The notes under the pieces were generated by a model, which saw nothing but the letters and a program-made list of their open reading frames with translations, made no database searches and had not been told where the DNA came from. A DNA stretch of 64,000 nt, taken from contig JACGWO010000012.1 in the NCBI GenBank assembly GCA_034509735.1, forward strand, positions 22,225,188 to 22,289,187, written 5' to 3'. The position numbers and the translations under genes were made by a program. The first letter of the stretch is position 1. The number at the start of each line of letters is the position of its first letter. Below are positions 36,607-48,720 of this stretch, piece by piece. The stretch comes from Sesamum alatum. Taxonomy: Eukaryota; Streptophyta; Magnoliopsida; Lamiales; Pedaliaceae.

Positions 36607-37262
36607 CTTATATTTCTCTAAAGTAGGGTTAATGAGAATAGAATATAGAAGTGCATTAACCAACTTTTGTGTGTCGGTAGGAACTTACTGCAAGATATGT
36701 CGACATTGACAAATATATTGCAAGAAATGGACTACTCTTCCCCATTCTTGCATTAGCTTCTGCAAGATTGGAATCTCTGTTTTTTCTGTCCCTCCAAAAG
36801 CTGGAAACACAAGAAAAGACATGGCCCCGTGTTTTACTTGAAAAACGCATGTTTCTGTACGTATAATTCAGTTTCAGGAAATTAACTCAATTAAGTGATC
36901 AAGACCCGAAAATTATAGTTCGAGCCGAAATTCTAATCCGAACCTGGTTCGATCAAATTTGAAACAATCATGTGGCAAGTGTAATACACTTGTTATGTGA
37001 TTGATGTATAATTCAGGAAAAACAACCAATCACATAACAAGTGTATCGCACTTGCTCTATGGTTAATTTGAATTGATCAAACCTGATCTGGACAAAAAAA
37101 TTTCAGAGTGGATGGCGTCGTGCCTTTTAGAAATATAGGTAATGGGATTTAAATAAAACGAATCAGCTTGCGCTAGTAGATCTATGACTTGATTAAGATG
37201 AGGGGTTTCAGTCTGCCTCGTGTATTAGTAGAGCTGCAATGATGGGCTTACTTTTTATTATA
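36283..37262. other. AT-rich intergenic DNA
   Basis: (TA)n run at 36573-36602. ACAAGTGTATTACATTTAC and AAGTGTAATACACTTGTT-type palindromic phrases recur at 36365-36440 and 36970-37050 (also 55395-55475), which suggests another dispersed MITE. No gene seen. Confidence 0.4.
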
Positions 37263-37564
37263 TTAGCACATCGTGGCAAGTCGTTTATGTGTGTATATAA
37301 TAAATATTTTTTTATATTTTAAAATATATTATTAATAAAAATAATGTATATTAAAGAATAAATCACATTTTGAAAAAAGAAAGAATTAAAATAAATCAAC
37401 TTAAGGTATTATTGACAAAACAAAAGAATTTGTGCAATGGTGACGTAGAGTCGCTTTTGTAAAAAGAAAATATAATTACAATTAATTTTTTAAATTATCA
37501 AATTAGGGTTATAATTGTTATATTTAAAAATTGGTGAAGCGTTTCTTTTTTATATTAGTATAGA
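37263..37564 (-). mobile_element. Non-autonomous Helitron-like element, minus strand
   Basis: On the minus strand it starts TCTATACTAATATAAAAAAG after A and ends CTTGCCACGATGTGCTAA before T (302 bp). Same termini as the element at 6843-7276. No coding region. Confidence 0.5.
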
Positions 37565-37975
37565 TAATATAAGGAATTTGGTTACAATGAATGGTTCACC
37601 GGAAGAAATATGATTTCTTTGTATGGTTAATTATCATAGTCAAAAATAAAAAGTTACGGTGAATATTAATTAACAAAGATAGTGCAACGGCTATCAGTCA
37701 TTACTTTTACAAGTAATGTCAAATCATTATAGTTATAATTAAAAATCATGACAAATATTGATTAAATTGTAGTTAAAACTTAAACTTTCACATTATTTTT
37801 ATTTGACCGTGATAAATAGTACTGATTTTTCATATTTTTTAAGCCGTAGTAATTCATAATGTAAGCAATAATCCCTCTTTTCGTAGCAATTTTAGTACAC
37901 TTTACATTTCAGTGGGTAGTTGTGGCACGCTCACACTCTAAATAGTAACGATAGCTTAAAAAACAAATATTTTTA
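37565..37975. other. Remnant of CACTA-like MITE
   Basis: GCAACGGCTATCAGTCATT and AAAAATCATGACAAATATTG phrases resemble the 41028 family; the ends are lost. Confidence 0.35.
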
Positions 37976-38414
37976 GGGTAAATTATAGCTACATTCCTTA
38001 AGTTTTGACATAATTACAAATATCCCTTCATTGTTTGAAAAATCCAGATACCTCTCTCAAATGGAAAATAATTACGTAGCCACTAGACGTAGATGTGAAA
38101 AGTACTATTTTTCCCTTGCTGAAAAAAAACTATTTGAAAATATAAAAAGAATCTGAGAGTGGATAAAATAAATAATCCTTAGAGAATATTAGTCCATAAA
38201 AGTATTTTAAAAAATTTTAAAAAATATATAAAATTATAACTTATAATCCAAAAGGACATTTTAGGCAGTTCACCACAAATATTAAACGAAAACCTAGCGG
38301 AATTGGCTCGTTGTTAGACGGACATTAAAGTCAGGAGGCATTTATAATTTTTCACACAATAATGATGTATTTTTAATTATGTCAAACCTCGGGAGAGGTG
38401 GTTGTAATTTACCC
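37976..38414. mobile_element. Mutator-like MITE, same family as 8624-9051
   Basis: GGGTAAATTATAGCTAC pairs with GTTGTAATTTACCC ending 38414; the inner motifs match the family. The target duplication is not clear. Confidence 0.65.
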
Positions 38415-38990
38415 ACTTTTCTTTTTATGATGGTGAAGAATTTCCTATGTTTGTGTCCAAGAGTATCGCTAGGTTGCCTTTTCCAGACCTTTTTCTCTTA
38501 CAAAAAGGAAAAAAGAAAAAAATTTCAATTCAAAATTACACGTAAGAATATGACTTTGAAAATAATCAAGCAAGGAAAAAAAGTTATCCCTAAAACTAGT
38601 CATCTTTGAAAGTGATTTGTGAGGAGTTTGGCAATGTGAAAGTAACTTGTGGTAGACATATACTGTCATTTCCATGAATTATAACTAGTCATGTCATTCA
38701 ACAGAATACGATTCTTCAGCCTTTTCTTCTGACCCTAATCTGAAAAATAAATAAAATAAAAAAAACATATAGAATAATTCTTTAATTTGCCGAAAGTCTA
38801 TTATAGCATCTATTTGTGGGACACATTTCTGCTTTTTAATTTGCTCTCACTTAGGTGATTCAAATCTCATTTTATATACTACTTGTACAAATCTATCTTT
38901 AAATAAAATAAATGATATGGTCTTTGTATAAATAACGTGCATATATTAAATGTATAGAGAATACAGTGAGATTTGAAATAAAAATTCATG
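38415..38990. other. AT-rich intergenic DNA
   Basis: No gene, RNA or repeat boundary recognised. Confidence 0.3.
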
Positions 38991-40190
38991 TATGCTCAAT
39001 GAGAATTATGGTAGCTTGTTTTTGAAATAGACATCTTGTGTTGTCGTTGTTACTTCTATCCTAGCGTTAGCTCTTTGAGAAGTTGGAAGGGTTAGTAGAG
39101 CAGGCTTGCGCACTAGAGCGGTAGTGGGTGTCGGCATAATATTGGGATGAAATGTTGGAGTTATGACACAGGTTGTTGTTAGGTGCACATGGCATACCGA
39201 TTCATAAATGTCGATGGGTTGGAAAACATTGGGTGAGTGTGCATGGTTTGGCCGCACGATGGGTGTACATGATGACATTTGGCGCATGATGGAATTGTAT
39301 GGACATTGTTGGCTGAGTCTCCCAACAAGATGTTAGACAGTCCGCATAGGATGGCCTAACGGTGCACACACGCTGCCGGCAAGGCTAATACGTGATGATT
39401 AATTGTAGGATTAGCCAAGAGTGAACTTGGGGAAGCATGTGCATGATATGAGTAGGCAGTTGGTGTTGTGTAATCCAAAACCAAATCTTGCGACGTGACA
39501 CGGCGTTGCATACTGTTGTAATGAAGGCGGAAGTAGTTTTAGGCAACTTTCTTTTTGTTTTCCTAACAATTAGGGATGTCAACTGTTGTCCTTTTGTGTT
39601 CAAGGTCTTGATTTGCATGTTTTTGGTAGAGCTAGAGAGTGAATTTGTATGCAAGCAAGCTTCTTATTTTGAAATTGAGGGAAAAATGCAAGGTTGGGTG
39701 ATTTGATCATAAATTTGTATTGTCTTTTATGTTTTTGCATTGCTTACGGTTTTTATGTAGAAAAAAGTCGATAAAAATGACATTTCAAAGAAATGAGAGT
39801 GAAGGAAGACCACGTATTTGTATAATTATACAGATTTACTAAATTGACCATAAAAAATATGTGGTATCCACATGCAGTCAATTAGTTAAAAGATAAAATT
39901 GATACTTTGTACCCCTCCCCCCTCAAATGTCTTTAAGATGTATAAATAAGCCCTCAAATCATTGTAAGGGGAACCCTTTTGGGGGTGGAATGGACGACGA
40001 GAGAGTCCTGGCTTAACATTGACTATTTGAAGTGTGTTTGAATTGTTTACCTCTAACTTATTCTCTATCAGTTTCTAACTTGTTGCGTGCAATTGTGGGT
40101 AAAAATTTCGCGGAAGCTCAATTCCATACATTCGTGTGCATGTGTGTGTGAAAATGCTAATTGATGGGTATCGAAATTTTTGGAATATTT
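38991..40190 (+). repeat. Possible LTR remnant
   Basis: More complex and GC-richer than its surroundings. A TATAAATAAGCCCTC box at about 39940 is followed by ATTGTAAGGGGAACCC and TCTAACTTGTTGCGTGC, the order of promoter, R region and U5 seen in plant LTRs. No partner LTR, target duplication or coding domain was found. Short frames on both strands show no recognisable protein. Confidence 0.3.
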
Positions 40191-41027
40191 TGATATTCCA
40201 CTAATTGGATACCTAAATTCGAATAATTGAGTTTTTTTTTTTATTTTTTTTGTAATTTAAACACGAAGAAAAGTAGGGGCAACAAAAAGTATTTAAAAGT
40301 ATATTTTTTCTTTTTATAATTATATACTTATTAATTATAATTGTATGCATGATGTGACTTTAATTTTTTTAAATGTACAAAAGTTTAATATTAAATATTG
40401 ATATCAACTTATTAATGTTCAAAAATAGTATAACATCACAAATAATTCAAATTAATAGATAAAACAATTCAAATCATAATATCAATAATTTGATAAGTAG
40501 ATCTCCCAGCGCATATATCATTCTCTTTACTACTTTACTAGTAACAATAAATAATTGTCTTTTCTCTCATTTTTTAATTAATTATTATTTTTTAAAGTAA
40601 ATCAGGTATTCGATTAACCCGATCGGATACTTTTCTCTATTTGATAACCGGCGCAATTTATTGAAATCATATTCGAATAACATGAAAATTATAAACAAAA
40701 TTATCTGGCCTGATCTACCCGAATTTGATCGAATCGGGTGGAAACCCGAACAATCCGATTCGAACGCCCACCCTTAGTACTATTTCTTCTAAATAACTTT
40801 TCTGCCATTCTCTAGGGAAAATTGAGTAGATAACTATTAAATATTATCATTTGAGTAACATAAATTTTTCCCCAAAATTCTTGATATATCAAAATAGTTT
40901 ATCCGAGAATCGTTTTTTGTATTTCTTAAACTTTTATACCCAAAATCAAGGGACCTTTTATCAAAAGCTGAAGAATAAAAAAAAAGGGGGTCTAGACAGT
41001 ACAAGAAAACATAGCATATACTATGAA
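40191..41027. other. AT-rich intergenic DNA
   Basis: Contains ATTCGATTAACCCGATCGG and GATCGAATCGGGTGG phrases (40600-40770) that look like an old repeat. No gene seen. Confidence 0.3.
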
Positions 41028-41327
41028 CACTAGAAAAAAAAATCACCATTAGCTAATTTTTAATAATTATGAATAAAAATTGTGATAAATAATTATTATT
41101 AACTATAATTTAATAAAAATTAATGCAAAAATTAGCTTTTCCACCATCAAAAACTTATTTGCCACGGCTCTTAGCCGTGGTAAAAACATTCGCTGAATGC
41201 TTTAGCCACCCTGACAAAAATTACGGCCGACAACTGTTGCGTGGCCATGGTCAATGACTATTCGCTACGGCTATTTAGTATTAACCATAGCTATTAGTAA
41301 TAGTTAAATATCATATTTCTTGTAGTG
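41028..41327. mobile_element. CACTA-type MITE, 300 bp, with GAA target duplication
   Basis: Starts CACTAGAAAAAAA and ends TTTCTTGTAGTG. GAA flanks both sides (41025-41027 and 41328-41330), the 3-bp duplication of CACTA elements. The body has TTGCCACGGCTCTTAGCCGTGG-type internal palindromes. Related copies are at 43226-43497 and 63544-63848. Confidence 0.75.
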
Positions 41328-41344
41328 GAATAATATAGCAATGA

Positions 41345-41575
41345 AATTAATTCTGTAGCTAATGCATTGGACTAACAATAGATATTTCATAACAAACTAT
41401 GTATTAAAATTATCCAATAAAATGATATGCATAGGCAACTAAATAGCTATAAATATTATAATTTCGTAGCTAATGAGATGGACTAACAATAGATATTCCA
41501 TAGTAAATTATATATTAAAAATATCCAAAAAAGAATGAGATACATAGGCAACAAAAGGACTGCAAATATTTCAAC
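41345..41575. repeat. Two-copy tandem repeat, period about 111 bp
   Basis: GTAGCTAATG.ATTGGACTAACAATAGATATT and the following ATATGCATAGGCAAC text occur twice with about 15% divergence. Confidence 0.75.
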
Positions 41576-41933
41576 AAGGTGTAGATTAGTTAATTTTTAT
41601 TGCTTAACACAAGAATTTGGCTACGATTTTTTTGTAGAAAAGACAAATTTATAGATAAATAAAATAACAAAATAATTTAATTATTAATTTAGATCTGGAA
41701 TTTGCTATAAAATTTGATCCATATTTTATTTGTTTATTAGATAGAAACAAATGTCAGGTATACTAGATGTGATTTTCCAAATTACATGGACTCTATATTT
41801 AATAACATCAAATATCGGGGGATGGCAATGTAATTATTTTAAATATTCTTTATTAAGAAAAATATTCTTAGACATATTTATTTATTTAAAAGATAGTCAT
41901 TTATTTTAATCAATTGACTCTTTTAATAATTTT
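41576..41933. other. AT-rich intergenic DNA
   Basis: No feature recognised. Confidence 0.3.
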
Positions 41934-42664
41934 TGTTGGACCGAAGTCCTCTAGTGACAAACACTAGAACAAAACCTATTTTACTATTACAGACGAGATC
42001 TAGGGTTTCAAAAACCCTACAAATTACAGATCGGGGGTTTATAGAAAATCCTTAACCAAAACAGTAAAGGGGAAACAGGGGGAAAACAGACCAACACAAA
42101 ACACAACAGTAGTCGGCTCAGGTTTCCCTGATCCAGGTGGGTCAGCCCTCAGCCCCAAACGCCGGTTGCCCAACCGGTTGCTTTTTTACTTAGGCACCAC
42201 AAAGGCACTAAACTCAGAAGGCCGGTTTAGGCAACACTACCACAAAGGTCACAACACTAAGCTTATCACAAAGAGGTTCGCACTTATGGAGGGTAGAACT
42301 CAAGAAGAGGAAGAAGATAGAATGCTTGGATACCTTCTGCCATGAGAAGGGGGAAGCTTTTATAGTGTGGCGGAGAGAAGGTGGCGGTTCGCCAACAGAG
42401 GCGAGTTTCAGTGGTGGTGGAGAAAACCATAAGGGCAGAGTTACGTGGAGGCGGGAGAGGATTCTGAGAGGGGAAAAGAAGAAGAGAAGACATTTAAGGT
42501 TAGAAATGATCAGACAAATGAGATGACCAACTTAAAGGGGTAGGCAACTTGGGCCAGTGGGCTTGGGCTTGGGCTTCGGATACCAGAGTAATCATGGCCT
42601 CCGGGTTGGGCTTGGAGGCGTTGGGCTGAACCATTTTGAAAGAATTTGGGCCATTTTTCCAACA
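41934..42664. mobile_element. Solo LTR, 731 bp, with ATTTT target duplication
   Basis: Begins TGTTGGACCGAAG and ends TTTTTCCAACA, an inverted TGTTGG/CCAACA pair. A perfect ATTTT duplication flanks it (41929-41933 and 42665-42669). GC-rich compared with its surroundings. A CCGGTTG/CAACCGG hairpin sits at 42162-42177. No internal region or second LTR is present, as after LTR-LTR recombination. Short frames inside are not genes. Confidence 0.85.
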
Positions 42665-43225
42665 ATTTTCTATTTGTGTATATTCAATATTAACTTATCC
42701 TGTCAATTTCAACTAATTATTCATTTTATCTTCAATTTTTATTTAATTAAATTAAAAATATATATCAAAATTTCAAATTATCTACATGTGTCAATTGTAT
42801 TTCAATTGTTAGTTTCATTTAATTTGTACTGAATTGAACAATATACAATACTCAAAATTCTTTCCAATCCCAATTAACAAAGTATATACCAATTGAAACA
42901 ATGGATAGCCAGATTCAGATTCGAACGAGGAATTTGACAAAATGATTTCAAATAATTTTATATTAAATGAACTTGAAATCCATCAAAATATTACTAAAAA
43001 TAGCTCAAAATGAGATTAAAAAATTTGAAATCATTTGAAACATATAATGATCCAAACAAGTGTAGTGGATTTATTATATGAATTCGAAATACTTAGTACA
43101 AATATATCAATCCAAATACAACATAATGTTATTTAGTCATTTGGTACAAAGAGTCTACAAAATGTACGATGCAAGGGTTCACAAAAACAAACAAAGAAAA
43201 CCGATTATTCACTCCACTATAAAAT
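42665..43225. other. AT-rich intergenic DNA
   Basis: TTTGAAATCATTTGAAAC and related phrases recur here, at 43740-43840 and at 61620-61790; likely eroded MITEs. No gene. Confidence 0.35.
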
Positions 43226-43497
43226 TCACTACGGATTAAAAACCATAGTAAATCAATATTATCTGCAAGTCAGGTAAAATCGAAGCGAAAATTTAAATTT
43301 TGGCCATGGTTAATCAACATTCACTATATTTTTACCTATGATCAAAATATTTGCCACAATTTTTAGCTGTAGCAAATGTTTTAGCCTTATTTGAAAAAAC
43401 ATAGTCATGGTCAATAGTATTACTATTTTTTTTTTTACGTTGAACCACAATATTAACCATGATAAAAAAAATAAAGAAAAACCACATTTCTTCTTGT
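43226..43497. mobile_element. CACTA-like MITE remnant
   Basis: Shares ATTTTGGCCATGGTTAATCAAC, TTGCCACAATTTTTAGCTGTAGC and a TTTCTTCTTGTGG end with the 41028 family. No target duplication seen. Confidence 0.45.
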
Positions 43498-44062
43498 GGT
43501 TATTATTAAAGGAAAACAAACATTTGGGGGTGTCTTGCAAATTTCTACAAACTTAGAGGAGCAAAGGCAAAATTCTCTTAAAATATCAACCATAGTTTAA
43601 TATTGTTTCTTAAATAACTATTATTATATTATGACAAGATTCATGTACAAACACACTCAAACATCTTATAATATTTGAATCGAAATTTTCACGTTGATCT
43701 GAATTATTTAAAAATAGATCCAATTCAATTTAGAGTAGAATAATTTGAAATTCTCTGAAATTTAAAATTATTTAAATAAATTCAAATGATTGTAATTAGG
43801 TATTTGAAATCCATCACAATTTCGAATAAATCAATTCAAATGAAACCTTACATTAATTGGTATATGTACATCAAGATAGCATATCAATGAATTGATGATT
43901 TGGTCTGAGTTTGCATAAAGTAGAAAATTAAGGGGTTAAAGTGAAATACTCTAGAAAGAGTAGGACCATTATTGTAATTTGTGATCGGTAGAGAAGAGTT
44001 AAGAGTTGGAGGACTATCAGTCGAACGGCAGTTCAGAGAGCGGTTCAAAGAGTTGAATAGAG
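43498..44062. other. Spacer and promoter region of CNOT11
   Basis: AT-rich, without a clear TATA box close to the start codon. The last 80 bp before 44063 are G/A-rich and probably 5' UTR. Confidence 0.35.
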
Positions 44063-47000
44063 ATGTTGGGGTTCGAGGACTGCGGGAAGCTGCTGAGGAT
44101 GCTTAGTGGCGGAGAAGAAAGGACCATTGAGGAGATCGTGGCCGATTTCAACTCCAAATTTCCGCGCTCCGTCCAGTTCTGCGTCTGCTCCGCCCTCGAC
44201 TTTCTCACAGCAGACCCCAAGGTTAGGGTTTTTTTCTTTTGGCTCACGGTTAAACTGTTTGTTGTGTTTTTTGCTTTTTTAGATTGGAATTAAATTGAGC
44301 TCGGTGTTTATTTGATTGCATGAGTTAGGTTTCGGATTCGCCAACATAGTTTTTCTAGAGTTGGATCAGCAATTGGAAGTTCTGATTTGAATTTGCAGAG
44401 GTTTTCAACCATTTTGCTCAAGTTTGAACTTACAATTAGTTAACTGAAATTGCATGCGCTGTTAGCAATGTGGATATTGGGTGGATTCAGGTCATTGTAG
44501 TTACCTTTACACTTAAATTTTACCCGTTTAATAGGGGTTTCATTTGTGCTTGCTATATTTACAGATTGTAAGTGCTGTTTCAAATGCAATCTTGTACAAC
44601 TTATGGTGTTTTTTCTTTTTCCATTTGGCATATGATTAGCATAATATTGTCAGCATGTATATCTTATTTCAAGAGCCTAACTATGCATGGAAATTGCTCA
44701 ATGCGACATTTCGTCTAAATTTCTCAATCATTTTGCTGCAGGAAAAGTTTCTATCTCCGACTCAGCGGTTGATTTGTTTTGCAATTCTTCATCAGGCTTA
44801 TGCATCACAACAGCCTTCTTCGAACCCTTTCATTTCCAAGCTTGTAGATGTAAGCTTAGTGTGTTAATCTGCATAATATTTCAATTTGGTTGTTATAATG
44901 GCTTCCAGCTCTTGAGCTTTTTCATTTTCTTTTCCTGTTGATTGTTGAAGCTGTTTATATAGGACCTATCCACGTATGGTCTTTTGTTTGTAGATATCTA
45001 CTCACATTCTGGGCTTGTGTCGGGTTGTCTCTGTTTGCACATTTGCAGGCAGCTTGTAATGATGAAGCTGAAAAGTATGAAAGGGCCTTTATTCTTCAAT
45101 TGTTAGGATCTTCCTACATGCCGAATAGCAGAGAGGTTTTCTTCGCCATTTTTATTGCCATTGTTTCTGGGTTTGCAATGTTAACCGTTTTTTATGCTGG
45201 TTGGCAACGTGATCTTTTATCTGATTTTGACTTATACAGTTCCTACAGGGCTCGTAGACGGAGCTTTTTTTATGTTTGGCTATGCTTGTTTAACAAGGCA
45301 AAACACATGCAATGCTTGAAACATCATAACTGGAGACCATGGTCTAATTGAAGTATGTAGATTTCTTTGATAGGTTTATTCACCCGAGCAATATATACTA
45401 AAACAAGTGACCTATTTTTATTCATACATGAGAAGAAAAACCAAATTCCAGCAAACTGAAAAATTTGGAATTTACCTGTCAGGCATTTTACTATTTCTGA
45501 TGGATCAATACTAAGTAATCTGCAATGTGGTAGAAGCTTTATTTTCCCCTTTCAACGGAGCGCTGAATATTGTGCTTTATTCCCCTTTTCCTAACTATAA
45601 TATTATGCTCATTTCTGTGTCCTAGCTATAAACGTAATATTATCTTGCACTGTGATAAGTTCCACCAACTATAATCTGAAGCTTACATGCAATTGAGGAT
45701 GCATCAAATATGGTATTATAGCTGCTTATTTTCTTTACCCAGTTCAGGCAAATGATGGTAGCTTTTCTTTCATGCAGTTTCTCAAGCAATCTGCAGCAGA
45801 TTACATAAAAAATTTCGACCTTTCATCATATGTAAGTTGTACACATATTGCATTTTACAATCTGTGCCAATAGTTATTGCATACAACCAGCTGTTGCACC
45901 GGTGGAGTATCTTGGCAAATATATTTGTTGCAAAACTTTCGTGTCTTATTGCCACATGTTCTTGAATTGATCGTTTTTCGAATTCCAGTCCTTTCCACAA
46001 CGCGAGCATATTCAGCAACAATACTGTGGCAAAGTTCAGCAGGAACCTTTTAAATGCGTGTTTAAGGACAACTCTGTGAAAAATGTAGTACCCGATCCTG
46101 ATGTTCCCCGTGGATGCAATAGCAATTCGCCTGAGTATGACTCTTGCTTGTTACTTCATGTGATGTTACTGTAATTCTCAAACGACCATTCATCCCAAAC
46201 AAGTCTTTTTTCATTATTAACCTGCTATACCTTTTATCTTGGTACTGGGATATTTCAGGTTTGATGCACAACCTGGAGTTACGTCTAAAATTGGATCTGG
46301 GAATATAGATGAAGCTCTAGCTGGGTTATTGTCATCTCTTTCAGTGGAGGGACTAGGTCCAAAATGGACCAGGCCATTCCCTCCGAGGCTCCCAGTAATG
46401 GATGGAGAGGTAACATGTGAAAGCACGGACATCTTTAGCTGACTAAATACTAGTAGATACCATCATTGACCTAGTGTGTGAAATATATGTTTTAACAAAC
46501 TTTCCCCTTGTTTGGAACAGCTATTGTGGCTGAACCCCGATATTAACCATGAGCTATTATGGGACTATGGGATGTGTGCTGATACTAGTAGAGGAGCAGC
46601 AGTTAGAGATTTCATTGCAAAAGCGCTGAAGGGTCCACTGGTGCCAATGCAACAAGAGGTACCATGTTTTTGTGGGTCTTTGGATAGTATAGCCTTTTGG
46701 ACATGATCATTCGATCTAGATTGACTTCTTTGAATAGTGAAGTAATTTCTACCGTATACCTTAAATTTATGGAGTCGTTTGAATATATAAGCTTCTTATA
46801 TGATGATTCAGACTGGGATTTTATGTGAAAGCTTTGATGTGTTCAACTGGGTTCATGTGCTCTGTGCACAAATTTAAATTGATTTGTGTGGATTTCTTTG
46901 ATCCTAGTAAGCTTGTTGCGGATGTTTAATGCAGGCGCATGAGAAATGATAATAGTTACATGTGAGATGAGAAATGAGGAACTTGTAACCTGTATTCTAT

Positions 47001-48720
47001 GGAAAATACTAACATCAGTAATTTGTCTTTCATCAACTTTTCTCCTACAGAAACATCTTTGGTTCCAGATTTATAATTTTCGTTATTGTCAAATACTGTC
47101 ATGGCTGTCTTCTTAACTTTTGAAAATTAATATTATAGTATTAACCAACGAGGGTATGCCATTGTGTGTTATTATAATTGTAAACCATTACTCTGAGATT
47201 CACAGGATAAACAGAAAGAATCATTCTATTTCGTGAAAAAAATATAATTTTAAGTATTCCTTTAGTTATGGATAATTAAGAACCGGTGAATAGTATATTA
47301 CTTAACCTTTAAAAGAAGTGCAATTTTTGTCATTAAAACTGTAAATACATTAGCTTATCTGGTACCTAAACAAATTTTTCTGTTCAAGGAAGCATCAGAC
47401 GTCGTCTTATTGGCATAAATGTTGTTGACATGTTTACTTCTTTCAGCAAGTTTTGGTGGAGTTGGCGAATGACCCGAAGCTTGTATATCACTGTGGGCTG
47501 ACACCTAAAAAGCTTCCAGTATGTCAATTTTTCTATATATGGTACATTTTTAAGAATTAAACAATGGTTCCTGCTTCTTTTTTCTTATTTACCATGATTT
47601 TCATCAGGATCTAGTAGAGAACAATCCTATGATTGCAGTTGAAGTTCTCATTAAGTTGGTGAATTCACCTGAAATTTCAGAGTAAGATCTCTTCATTTAC
47701 TTTTAGCATTTGACTGATAACTCAGTATGATTTTGACTTTTGAGTTTCAAATGTCTTTTTTTATTTTGACTTAATTTTGCAAATTTCTTTTTTAAACTGT
47801 CAGATACTTTACAGTTCTTGTAAATATGGAGATGAGTCTTCATTCCATGGAAGTTGTGAACAGGCTGACAACTACAATTGAACTTCCTACTGAGTTCTTA
47901 CACACTTACATCTCGAACTGTATAAGCGCTTGTCAGGGTATCAAGGTTCGTATACTTTTCCTTTTTCCCTTTCCTCTCTAGTTTAACTTGGATTACTTAT
48001 CTTGGTCTTTCTCTTATCTTGGAACCCTTACTGTTCTTGTTTACACTTTCTCCTTTCCAGGATAGGTATATGCAGAACAGACTTGTGAGATTGGTCTGTG
48101 TTTTTCTGCAGAGTTTGATCCGGAACAAAATAATAAACGGTAAGCAGTTTGTGTCAATCTGACCCGCTTTCTTCGTGTTATAGGAACTGAGTAATGCTCA
48201 CCACTTGGAAAAAAAGAACACATTATCCTTAAATAATATTTGTGCAGGGATGACAATTAGATAACAATTTGTATGTCAATCTGATACATGATAGTTTCAG
48301 TCTTTTATTAATAATATAAACGAAATGGGATGCTAGAAAAGTAGACAACATAAATTGAAAGATAAGCATGTCAGTAGTTCCCTCGTAAATCTGAACAATA
48401 CATGGTTGAAAGAATATGTAGACAGAAAACAAAACATTTTATTGACTTCTGGGAACCACGTCCTACCCCTTGAATCCCTGCTTGTATCCACAGCATCACT
48501 CTGATATTTGTATATGAGGATGCTTTACCGATGTGCTGGTTGCTTCTCATGAATAGATCATAGACTGTGCCTTCCTGTGTGCATAATCTCCTAGTATTTG
48601 TTAAATGGTTGTGCTTTTGCAGTCCATGACATCTTCATTGAAGTGCAAGCATTCTGCATCGAGTTCTCCCGGATTAGAGAAGCTGCAGGGTTATTTCGTC
48701 TTCTTAAAACCTTGGAGTAG
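44063..48720 (+). CDS. CNOT11: CCR4-NOT transcription complex subunit 11 (CNOT11)
   Basis: Twelve exons: 44063-44221, 44742-44849, 45049-45135, 45778-45831, 45989-46134, 46259-46409, 46521-46658, 47447-47518, 47608-47681, 47804-47945, 48061-48139, 48623-48720. All introns are GT..AG and the frame is kept, giving 435 residues, close to plant homologues. The N-terminus ([27 protein letters not shown]) is followed by [27 protein letters not shown]. The conserved C-terminal block (DUF2363) has [51 protein letters not shown] and [19 protein letters not shown]. Family role: a subunit that binds the NOT1 N-terminus with CNOT10 in the deadenylase complex of mRNA decay. No defects seen. Confidence 0.93.

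Noticed and set aside
39006..39706. Frames of 72-93 residues on both strands
   Set aside because: No domain; they overlap an LTR-like remnant and conflict with each other.
42284..42526. Frames of 66-69 residues in the solo LTR
   Set aside because: They lie within an LTR bounded by a target duplication; low-complexity, with no homology recognised.
44655..45351. Longer frames running through CNOT11 exons 2-3 and their introns
   Set aside because: They read through splice sites. The spliced 12-exon model keeps frame and matches the family.
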